From: Romanomermis culicivorax
Taxonomy: Eukaryota > Nematoda > Enoplea > Mermithida > Mermithidae
DNA length: 64,000 nucleotides
Direction: 5' to 3'
Assembly: GCA_963922205.1 (NCBI GenBank)
Contig: CAWUHX010000279.1
Span: 248,001-312,000 of the forward strand
Below are positions 9,022 to 21,000 of this stretch, one piece after another. The notes below the pieces were generated by a model. That model was not told the origin of the DNA. It saw nothing but the letters and a program-made list of their open reading frames with translations, and made no database searches. The stretch's first letter is position 1, and every line of letters starts with the position of its first letter. The position numbers and the translations under genes are program-made.

Positions 9022-12000
9022 CTGAAAAAATAAATTTTTTAAGACAAGCCAAAATCAATTACATTGCAGCCAGCGCATGTGGCTAAATATCTACTAAGTT
9101 TCATCATAATATCGGTCGGTATTGACCTTTTATATACAAAACTATAATCCATCCATACACTCCCCTACTTTCAATTCATTCTGAAATGGTAGATGCAGCA
9201 GGCGGAGTTGAGGCAAACGCAGTCTTACGAGACAATGTCTGAGAGAATTCAGCTTCTTAAACAGAGAGTTGTGATAAGTAAAAAATTGACCCCACCTGAA
9301 AATCACATATTTGGTATAACTTGATGCGCTGGGAACGAAAATGATATTCATTTCGTCTGAAAATCAAAACTCGCATCGCTACAGTGAGACGAAAGTTGAA
9401 AATTTTAGATTTTTGACATACACTTCTTTTAACTTTTGCAAGTCTAGGTACGTCAGATATCGTGTTCTGAAATTTACCCAATATTAGGTCAATGTATGGG
9501 CCACAATTTACTGTAGGATTCATTAGTGTGAAGTGCTTATTAGGAATACAGTGGTGCTTGAAAACTTTGAGAGCAAAAATTATCATTTTTTTCACAAAAA
9601 CCACCATGTATTCTGCTAGAGCTCGGAAGGACCAAAAAAATTCCTATACAATAGATAACTTACGATGTCTTCTACCTGCTGACAAAAAACTAAGGAAATT
9701 CATGCACTGCTAGAGGTTTGCACAACCTGAAGTTTGAACACTATCTTATAATTGTATTTTCTGGAAGTTCCGACCTCCACTGTGGAACTACTAGAGCTTG
9801 ATAAATTTCAAAAATGAGAGTAATACAAGTTTCGTATGGTGAATATTGATATAATTCTCAAACTCATAATTAAAAAAATTCGCGGGGCTACAGTATCCCA
9901 AAGTTTGGGATTTTATCTTCTTCATACAAACTGTCTGCCTCAGTAGGATCATAGATGTTATTTGGTCTTCACAATGGCGACTTGCTTCCTGTGACTAGAA
10001 GCTTGCAATTTTTTCGCCTCTTAGAAATTCATCCTTGGAAAACTGTCCATTTTTGGGCATCAGCCTGGATATCATTTCAGCATCAAACTTTTGTTTGAGA
10101 TGGATTCCTTCATCAAATTTGCTCAGTAGAAACTGATTCTGCTTTGCTGTGAGCATTTTACATCTTCCTTAACTTTTGAGTGCCCATCCTTCTTCTACAA
10201 TTTGTTTTATTTGCAGAGTAGAAAGCTTGTAATGCTTCTTGAAAATCTGGAAGAAATGGCATCAAACGGGCTGCTTCCAGTTTCCTGCTATATGCATTTA
10301 AAGCAATGTCTCTCGAACTGACTCTGTGGTATCAGTTGATGATTACTTATAAGTAGATGCCGGAGTAAGTTACCATGTTTGAGGAAAGACTTGACATATC
10401 TGTTGAAACGAGACTTGGGGTTAGACTGAGAAATATAATAAAGAGATTGGTATCAAAAGTAGATCTAATCAGTTACTAGCTAGTTCACCTAATCAGGCTG
10501 AAACCTTAGGTAGAAGTAGTTCGCAACAGTTCGATCAGTCTCAAGTTCAACAAAGATCACCTGCTTTTGTTCCCAAGAACTGCAGAAGATCAAATAACTC
10601 CCTGAGCTCAAGTAACTTCAAATCAGGGACAAACCCAGAGGTAAGGCCGAGAATTAGTTGCAAATGTAGACTTGCATGCTAGGTGGCACTCCAGAAATCC
10701 AGGGTCTAACCTGCGTTCCCTCTGCTGCGAGATGTCGAATAAATGTCCAGACAAGGGATGTTGTATTTTGATGAAATACTCCACAAATACTAATAACAAT
10801 ATTATTATAAATAATTAACTGTGTAGCTGCCGATTTCTTTAATAATAAAAAACACAAAATCACCAATGACCAAAAATATAAACAACCCGCACTTTTATGC
10901 ACGGTGTCTATGCAAATCGGCATCGACACAAATTGCGTCGACTTTGGCTATTTCTTCACAACTATGTCCATCCCCGACATATCTTCCTTCTGGGACATTG
11001 TCATAGGGACCCCCATACTTTTGGCTGAAAAATATTGAAAAATGCCCATTTTTTGATGAAAACTGTCAATTTTTGAACAAAAAATAGCAGGCAAGTTGCC
11101 TATTCTTTTGAATAATAATTCTTCAAGGGTGGTCCTAAAGTGTTGGTACCGAAAGATTTGTTGGCAGAGGAATGGACTAACTTCAATTTATGAATTGAAA
11201 TTTCTCAGGCTTCTCTGGATTCTGTATATTCAACTCGTTCATGATGATTTTGCTCACACGCAATCACAAGTTCAGCAATATGCCTATTAGGAGTGGAAAC
11301 AACTTATTAAGTAAATAATTGGGCATTATGGAGCAACGTGAAGACGAAGTTATCAGCAGAGACAGCGTGCTGCACATATTTTTTAAAAACAATCAATTTG
11401 TGTTTAGAATTTGAGAAATGACCAAAAATCGATGTTTCCAGCTCAAGGGGGGATATTTTTTTGCATCCATTCGCACCTGTTTCACTTATCTAGCACTGCA
11501 CTTATTTTGTAGATTTAAGACAATTTGCACCAATTTCGACAAAAAACAGCTCAACAACATTCAAAACTGCTGATATGCAATCATAGTTTTTTTAGCATTT
11601 TACAAGCCATGGCTTGTTGGACTGACAAAATGGCTTGTAGAATTTTAGTCCAACAAGCCAAAATAGCTAGTCAGAATTTTTTGAGTCATGTGTTTGATCA
11701 TATCGGATACAGAAAAGATGCATTTTGGTGCATTTTAGAAGGTCATAATCTAAAAATTTTCCCGCGCTTCACGCCGGTTATAACTTAAATAAGCATTATT
11801 ATTTATTTCCTAGCTCAGGCACTACTTCTAACATCTCTACCTTCGCTTATCATTTAATCTTTAATAGTTTTAATCATCTTAAACGTATTATCTCATGTTT
11901 TAATTGGTAATATTCAATATTTCATCTTGATATTTAATGAAGATTCACATTTTTCACGACACATTTTTTGAGAAAGATCAATACGTCAAGTCTGTAAACT

Positions 12001-15000
12001 TTTTGAAGTGATTATTCCTTTCTTAACGTCAAATGAATCCCAAAGCTTCATGGAAGTAGTTTCCAGAAATTTCTACTCTTCTTACTCATATCTTTTCTGC
12101 CAAGTTCATGAGAGTGTGTGAATAAATTAATGGTTTTAAAATTTTTCAAACATAAAATTCTAGAAGTTACGACTTTGGAACAGAAAATTCGAATCTAATT
12201 CTTCAAATAAGTGTTTGGAAAATTGATTTCCCAGCATCACAGAATGTCAATACCCCCAAAATTTTTCCGGCGTTTCAGGCAGGAAAGATTAATAGTTTTT
12301 TTGGGCTCTCATTTGTCATCACAGAGGACTTAACCGTCGATTTCTCATGTAATTCAAAGTCATTATGTTCTTGGATAGTTTGCTGGAAAATTTGTTCCAC
12401 AATGCTTGTAGATTAGACTTCGATCAAACTCAAAAATTTCAAATGTTTCCTGAATTTTAATGAATTAATGGCTCTAAAATGTTATTGAATAATGTTGAAT
12501 GACATCTCTTTTTTGATCGATTGCCGTGATGCCCAATATATACATTTTCTTTAAAGAATAACCTAGCATTGGAATTTATTCACGTATACTGATATTATAA
12601 AATTGGCTTGGAAAATTTTAGGTCAACAAGCCACTTGGCTTGTGACTCCTAAGTAAAAAAAACCCTGAACCATTACATAATGTAATGCGTAAAATAGGTC
12701 TGAATCGAAAATTTTAGGTTTTTAGGATTATTTTCGTAAACTTTAAAACACTAATTGTTTCAGAGTTTTATTAAAATGTCGAAACTTACATCTTCGAAAC
12801 TAAAATCACTCCCTAAAGAGTTTGCTGGTGATGACATTGTGTTGTGACACATGGAAAAATTTTTATGTGTGATTTATGTGATGCAACTATACTGGTGGAT
12901 GACAAACATCAAAAAGGTTGGGTGCAACAACACATTAAAAGTGCACCAGATCAAAGTTTGGTCAATAAATCCGAAAGTAGGCCGACACAATCATTCATTG
13001 GTGATGCATTGGCCAACGCAGAAGCCAAAACAAGAGCTTCGAAAGAATTTGAACTGAATTTAACGCAAGTATTATTTCAGGCAGGCATACCTATTTTCGA
13101 ATTGTACGTAATTATTTCATACAAACTAATTTTAAGATGTACGAGCTAGAGAAAACAAACAGCACTACAATCATGTAAAATTTCAACGATGCATGCACAT
13201 TCTTATGAGATAGGAAAATTGAATATCATTAAGTCAAAAGTTTTTATATTTTTAACTCTGGTGTTTATTTTACTTACAAATATGTTTCAAAGATGTGGTT
13301 AGTTGTCACTAACTATTCAACATATATGGTTCTGACATTCAGTAATTTAAAAGCATTGTACATTGATTTGAAACATGTTTCTTGCCTGGCGCGCAGGATA
13401 CACTTAGTGTGTGAAACTGTTCGGGATGGATACGCGATGACTAATGACTTCATCAACAATATGCGCAAATTGATTCGTAAAGCTCCAGCTCGAATCAATC
13501 TTTTCAAGGAACGCACTGACAGTTTGTGAAAACATTCTTCAAATATGAATATTCTCAAATTTTATAACTTTTCAGGCCTGCCCCTACCGCCTGATGCCAT
13601 TGTAACAAGATGGGAAACGTGGATACAAACTGGCGTTTTCTACTGCAACAACTACAATAAAATTGTCGATTTTGTGAATGCATTGCCAGATGAAAATACT
13701 GCGGCCTCTGTCAAAGTTGCAAAAAAGTTGGTTGAGAACAACATTTTGAAGAATGAGCTGGTCAATGTTGCTACATTTTCCGTTTTAGCTGAAGTGATTC
13801 AAAAGCTCGAAAAACGTGGCTGGTCCAAAGATGAACAATTTACAATGATGTTTTTGGACGGCTTCGTTTTTGGATGGCTTTGCCAAAGCAAAATTCACCA
13901 CTAGTTTGGGACGCAATCCAGACGTATTGGCATTTGTTACAGAAAAAAAATCAGGGAATACGATTGAAATCAATGTTTGCCCCTCTAGTTTCTACTGATG
14001 TAGGGCGCTCATTTTCCAGTAGAAAATGATTTTGTCTGACCGCAGATGAAATTTGACTTTTGATAACATTTACATGATGAATGTTATCATGTTCAACATG
14101 TTTTTGTTGGAATAATCCACTATCTACCCATGCATTACAATACACATTTCATCAGAACTCGTTTTTATGCACATATTTTGTGAAAATTCTGCTCCTATTT
14201 TTGCACTTAATTCATGCAAAATTTGCACCTATTTTTGACTTTTTATCACCTAAAAACCCGGTCTCTAGTTATCAGGAGTAAATTTAAATGGAAAAAAGAT
14301 AAACAACAGATAAATACTCAATGCAAATAGGATATCATGCTCACTTTAAAAAAGAATTTAGTGTGACCTAATGATCTAAAAAGATTTTTTTGCTGTTATA
14401 TCAAATATTGTGAGACGGATTCCTTTGAATGACATTCAGTCCAGAAAAAGTCGTTCACTGAACATAATAAACCTTGATACAGGACACAAGTTTGCAAATA
14501 TCAGTCTTCATATAGGAGCAAAAGTAGGTCATGGAAGTTCATTGACATGATTTTTCACATGCATGAGTTCTTTATTATTCTCCAAGAAGAGAACTCCAAA
14601 TTTTTTATGGAAGCCACTTTTGTTGATCAAGAATTGAAAACTAAAATTTATCGACTACAGTAGTTTTTTTGCAGATTTAATGCCCTAGCAGTACACAAAC
14701 TTTGAAAATTTTGTATGCAACTAGCAGACATTGTAATATATCCACTGTATAGGGAAATTTTGGGTGCTTTGGGCTTTAGCAATACACGTAGTCATTTTCG
14801 TGGAGAATAACCTGCATTTTCACCATTTTTACAGTCTGATTTCTGACATTTTAAAACTGCCTAAAAAGTGTGAAATGTGCAATTCGAAAAACATTTTCAT
14901 ACCACATTATAGAGCATTGTATTCTGTATCAAATACACAGTCGAGAATAAAATTAATAAATGAGTAGGCGGATATATCTCAAGTTAGGTAAATATAGACA

Positions 15001-18000
15001 GAAAAATGCTACCAAATGTGAAAATTCCAAATTTTGGGATACTGTAGCCCCACGAATTTTATTTTTATGAGTTTAGGAATTATATTTATATTCACCATAT
15101 GAAACTTGTATTACTGTCTTACTTTTAAAATTTATTAAGCTCTAGTAGTTCCACAGTGGAGGTCGGAACTTCCATAAAATACAATTATAAGATAGTGTTC
15201 AAACTTCAGGTTGTGCAAACCTCTAGCAGTACATGAATTTCCGTAATTTTTTGTCAGTAGGTAGAAAACATCGTAAGCTGTCTATTGCATAGGGAATTTT
15301 TCGGTCTATCATCTGAGCTTTAGCAGTATATATGGTGATTTTTGTGAAAAGTGACAATTTTTGCTCTTGTTGAGAGTGGCCAAAGTAGCCACCTCAACTA
15401 CGAATTGTTGCAAAAAGAGAGCGCCTTTCCCGCTGCTTGGTTGGCTCAGTTGGTTAGAGCGTGCAGACGGTAGACGCAAGGTCCTGGGTTCAAGTCCCGG
15501 ACCGAGCCTAACTTTTACTGAAGCCCCGAGTAGCGGGAAAAGGTTGCTTCAACACTGGTGACCGTACCAGGGGCCCCCCTGTTGCTCCAAGGGGGGAGGG
15601 TGGTTGAATGGTATCATACAACATTCCACCCGTAGGATTGATGTTTTAGCCAATTCACAGGTTCCAAACTCGGCCATTTTTGTTGAGCCCTGGTCGGGAT
15701 GGTTACACCTACCCCGACATTGGCCAATGGTGGGACAGCTACGGCGCCACCCAGGAAGCCCTTCAACACTCTCAAAATTTGATGTTTCAAGCACTACTCT
15801 ATTCCTAATAAGCACTTTACACTAATGAATCCTAAAAATCAAAAAAATCGAAAATTGAAAATTTTCGTCTTACTGTAGCTATGCGAGTTTCGATTTTCAA
15901 ATGAAATGAATATCATTTCCGTTCCTAGCGCATCAAGTTACACCAAATATGTGATTTTCAGGTAGGGTTAATTTTTTACTTATCGCAACAAAGCTCCTCT
16001 CAGAAATTGTGAGTTACTAGATCAGGCAATCAATTTCGATGATCTTGAAATGGTTGAAAAGAGTGATCATCAAAAATACTATTTTATGAAGGACAAATTT
16101 ATTGGTTAGAGTCAAAAAGCTTTATATTGTTTTGAGTAAAAACTTGGCTGCAACTTCGCCGCATGAATCATTTCACAATGAATGGAGTATAATAATCATA
16201 TATGAAAATTAGAGCTTGAAAATATTTGGTACCTGCACTGCATTTTAAGAACTAGGTACACCTCATTAAATTTATTCAATTAGTGTAAAATTTCATTTAC
16301 CTATATTTACCTATTTAGTTTTTTTACAAAATCCTTCTAAATAGGAAAACGACGAAAATAAAGATTGGGTAAACAAAGCTTTTACAGTAAGATTTTTCAT
16401 TCAACAAATTATTAAAGAATGATTGAATAAGCGCATACATTTTCAGTCTCAGTTGACGAACGGTTCAGCATCAAATTGTAAAAATCTAAAATAGTACTTG
16501 CTTTCCACTTTTATAATTTGGAAACACTTCAAGAAAAGCAGACTATAAAGAACTATTTTGCGCATAAAATGATGAATAAGGTCATCAGTGAAAATGTAAA
16601 AAATAATTCGTCAGATTTCAATTCTAGTGGATCGAATACCCAATATTCTTTTGTAAGGAAGCAAATCTATCCCTCAGGATTATATCATTTTCGTTGCAAA
16701 ATGGGTAACATAACAATTTTTCCCGTGTTTCTAGGGACTTGTGTGAAAACCCCCAATTTTTCATAGTTGAATTGTAGTATATTGTACCAGAAAACTCTCG
16801 AATAAAGACTTTTGTTTTAATAAGACAAAAGAGCAATCAATAATTTGCACGCAGCCTGTTTTGAGAAGTTCACAGAGTTAAAACAGACCTCAATAAAGTA
16901 CTTTTTTGTGTTGAAAATATAAAAATTTAGTAAAATGTGTCAAGGTAATGAATACATTTGCTCTAAGGCAAATGGCAGTCTTTAAAATCCGATCTACTCA
17001 CTGATTACTGTCACAGTTATCAAAAACGATCTGTTTTCACTTTCATACTATAAATGAGGATCAAAATAGGCGGACCTTTATGGTTCTTTTTTAATCATCA
17101 CCATTACATTCTTTTTCTGAGTTGCCACTATACATGTACAGCATAGAAATTAAGGGACGTCATATCCTAATTTTTCAAAAGTGCTCAAAAACAGTCAAAA
17201 TTAAGCTGTAAAACTTTAGGTGTACATATCTCAAAGTGCTCCTCCAATTCCAACAAAAAACTTTTTTCCTAATAATTTTCAACATTTTTGTATGAAATTT
17301 TCAACTGTTGATATGATCAAGTTTTCAAAGATCATTGAACTTTGTTAAAATCATATTTATTTTATGCTTAATATATGATTTTGTAGTATTTATTCGAACA
17401 AAATTACTTCTGTATATCATGATGTAAAAAAAATATTCCAGGGAGGTCAGCCAGGATTCTGCCCAGGGTGAGCCAGAGTTCAGCCCAGTGTCAGAACCTC
17501 AGTAAACTCCATCAGGAATATGTATGGGTGGTACCAGAGTGTAGTAATCTCTTTGCGACAATGACTAGCTTCCTAAGCCATGAATTCAGAACTTTGTTGA
17601 GGTATGAGGAAGTTAGTTCTGACCAATGACGGATTTTCCTCATTTCTAGTCACCATACATGTGCATGGCACTGGTTTCAGGCTGGGGATAAATCCTAAAA
17701 TCGCTGCGCAGCGAATTTTTTTTCATAATTTTATAAAAGTAGAGTTTATTTAGGATACCAACATGATGTTCAGTTATTTCTACTGACGGGCACTTTTAAT
17801 GTTCAGTGTGAATATCGATTTGTCAATAATGGAGCTGTCTAATAAACAGGTTGTTATTTGTCAACAAGAACCTGTTTATTAGACGACCACAAAACACTTG
17901 CAACCACTCATATACATGCACACAGAGTATGGTCAGGGTATGGATTTACCCTACCTCACACATGTAATTGGGGTGGAGTGCTATAGGAACCCCCCCCCCC

Positions 18001-21000
18001 AGAAATCGTCTGCCATATGGCTACCCATTGGGCGACTCCCCCCGGGAATTTTCCAATCCTATGGCTAGCCATATGGTAGCCGTAGAGACCTCCATACTTT
18101 TGGTCGGAAAAATACTGAAAAATATCAATTTTTGAACAAAAAATGGTCAAAAACGTCAATTTTCTCGGCGCTTACCGCCATGAATACATTTTTTCGGTCT
18201 TTTTAGGAATAATTACTATTTATTGAACTATTTTTCGGACTTTTTTCGTGAAAAAATCGAATTTTTTTTCTTCAGAGACACGCCCCCCCCCCAGACCTCT
18301 GGGCCCCGTTACATGTATGCCCTACCCTAAAAAATTTGGCAAAGTAAAATGCAACAAACATTTTTAAAAGATTAGATTACAAAAAACAATCAGTTTAAAA
18401 CAGTTTATGATTAATGTCAGCAAACAACTTTGTTGAGTAATTATTGATACAAAAGGCAATAAAATTTCATTTTAAAATAAAAAAATACTACATACCTGAT
18501 TTCTGGAAAAAATTACTATAGGACCAAGTTTGGTCATTTTCATTACCCTGGGACCCCTGACCGTGTGCATGTATACAACCACTGATCGTAAGCTGAAGAC
18601 TGGATGCCCAATTTAATTCACAGTAAATCCCTGACCCAAGGCCCAGCCCAGGGATAATCCCTGAGCTCCCCCCTATGCGCATGTATGCTAGTGACACTGA
18701 ATTTTTTCATGGTAGGCAATTCCACTGTTGATTGATGTTTGTTTTCCGGTCAAGGAGCAACATGTTTTATACGTCTTTAAAGCCAGACATGCACGGCAAG
18801 AATTTTCCAGGGGGGAGTGTCCTTGGACTTTTTATCTAGGGGGGTAGGGGGGTAGGCGAGCAAATAAAACAAAAAAAATCTGCGAGCCTATTATTCATAC
18901 AAAATATGCACAAAAATCATCAAAAAAGCTGCCTTGAAAAAAGTTCAGGGGAGTCTTTGACGATTTTTTTGGGCCAGGGTCTCAGGTAAGGAGGTTTACC
19001 CCCTACGTGCATGTATGTTTAAAGCACAGTGTAATTTCATAACATTAAATTAGTCATCTTCACATAATATCGACATTCTCGAACCTCAGGAAAGCCTGGG
19101 ATCAATCGAACACTTTCTAGTTCCTGCTTAGCTTTGTATTGCCATATCACCTAAACTTACTCTGTAGAATTCACTTGAGGTTACCAAAATAAGATGCTGC
19201 AGCAACTTGGGATGAAGTACAAGGGCCTTTTTACTGCTCTTGTACTTCTACAAGATCTTCAAGCTCCTCTGGTCTGGGCAGAGGTCACCAAGGTCAGGTT
19301 TTTCAGGTAGGGGTACAGTTGAAAATTTGTGGGGGTAGTGTAGCTCAATGTTCATTAACGCGTCATTTTGTCCCAAAATAGGCACCAGTGATCAATTTTA
19401 AGGGTTTAGGTAGGTGTAATACCCCCTCATACCCCTCCCTATGGGGCATTCTGGGTCTGATGGTGATTTTTGAATCAATAGCGATCCAAAATTTTGATGT
19501 TTGAAGGGGTGTAACCTCTGTCGACATGAGAGATTCTACGCTGTGGTAACTGTCAATCTTTTCAGCTTAAATATGCTTCCAGTACCAACCTTATGAACGC
19601 ACATGTAACGGGGCCCAGTGGTCTGGGTGGGGGGTCGGGCAATTTTTTTTTGGGCCGGGGGTCAGTAATTGCCAAAATTTTGGGAGGAAGGGTATCTCAA
19701 GGAAAGAAATTCGATTTTTTCACGAAAGAAGTTCGAAAAATAGTTCAAAAAATTGTAATTTTTTTCTAAAAAGACCGAAAAAATGTATTGATGACCATTT
19801 TTCATCAAAAAATTGACATTTTTCAGTATTTTTCCGACCAAAACTATGGGGGTCCCTAGGGCTATCATATGGCTAGCCATACGATTGGAAAATCCTGAGG
19901 GGCGGTCGCCCAATGGCTAGCCATATGGTCGACGATTTCTGGCGGGGGGTTCCCATAGCACTCCCATCAGAGGTCCCCAAGGTCGAAAATTTAGGTAGGG
20001 GTAAAATCGTAAATTTTAAAAGTAGTACTTGCAATATGCCGTGACCTTTTTTTTTTGCTCTCAACTTTTTGCTAAGGAGGGGGGAGTTGTAGTTTCACGA
20101 ACTTACGAAAATGATTAATGCCCCTACTTTATGCTTTTTACAGTCAAAAAAACATTTACTATTTCAACTCCATTTTCCAGCTCCCAATCATGCAACTTTA
20201 ATGCACTAATTATACGTACAGAATAGTCACACTTTGAAGACTGTTGTGCCAACTGATTCCTGCACATTTCAAGAATCGGGCACAACATACGTTTGGAAAC
20301 ATTGTTTCAACCAGCATCTTCAACAGTATGGGCTTATCCCATCATGTCTCAACTCATAGCAGGAAAGTATGCCACAGCTTGGGTAACCATATGCGCACAG
20401 AAGACCCAACGCAGAAGCGGGGAAAAGGAAAGGAGAGCATGAAGAGGCAGAATTTTAAGAACATAATGTTTTTCTTCCCAAGGGGCGATTTTTTGATTAA
20501 TCACATGTACATAAGTCATTATTTCATCTCCCAATTATATTTATAAAGATTTCCTACAAGTAGTATATATTAATGCGCTGATATCCTTTCCTAAAAATCG
20601 CTGTATGGCACAGAAGTTGCATACTTTCCCATTATCATTTGCTCAGTAAATGTGTCAAAAAGAGCAGTGAGTAATTCCTCAGAATCACACATTCTGCAAT
20701 TTTTATCGAATTGGGGAGAGAATGAAGTCTACCAAAATTTTTTGCTATAGTGAACTGTTTTTATGGGGGTAGTAAATGAATTTCCAAATCTAAGACGGGG
20801 GTAATACCCCCCATACCTCCCCCATGGGGTGCTCTGACTCCCATCAATTACATGTATCCTTGTGAACTATGGTCGCCCTGATTTCAGTAGATGCGAACTG
20901 CGCATACCAACAGCTTTAAACTCCATATTCTTGCCATAATTCGAGCACGTATATCATTTATAAAGATAAGAAAAAGTGAAGCCCAAGCCAGTGTTTTTTC

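Larger units (their letters stand above)
15030..16010. repeat. Long inverted repeat K, right arm
   Basis: Inverted partner of 9225-9920. It is interrupted by a TRIM-family element (15368-15768) with a 4-bp target duplication. In the uninterrupted left arm the corresponding sequence reads straight through, so the empty site is visible in the window. Confidence 0.6.

Noticed and set aside
13104-13342. Intron joining the first two hAT fragments
   Set aside because: The splice ends would be in frame, but the residues before the supposed acceptor (STYMV) are themselves conserved hAT sequence, so this is more likely a deletion than an intron.
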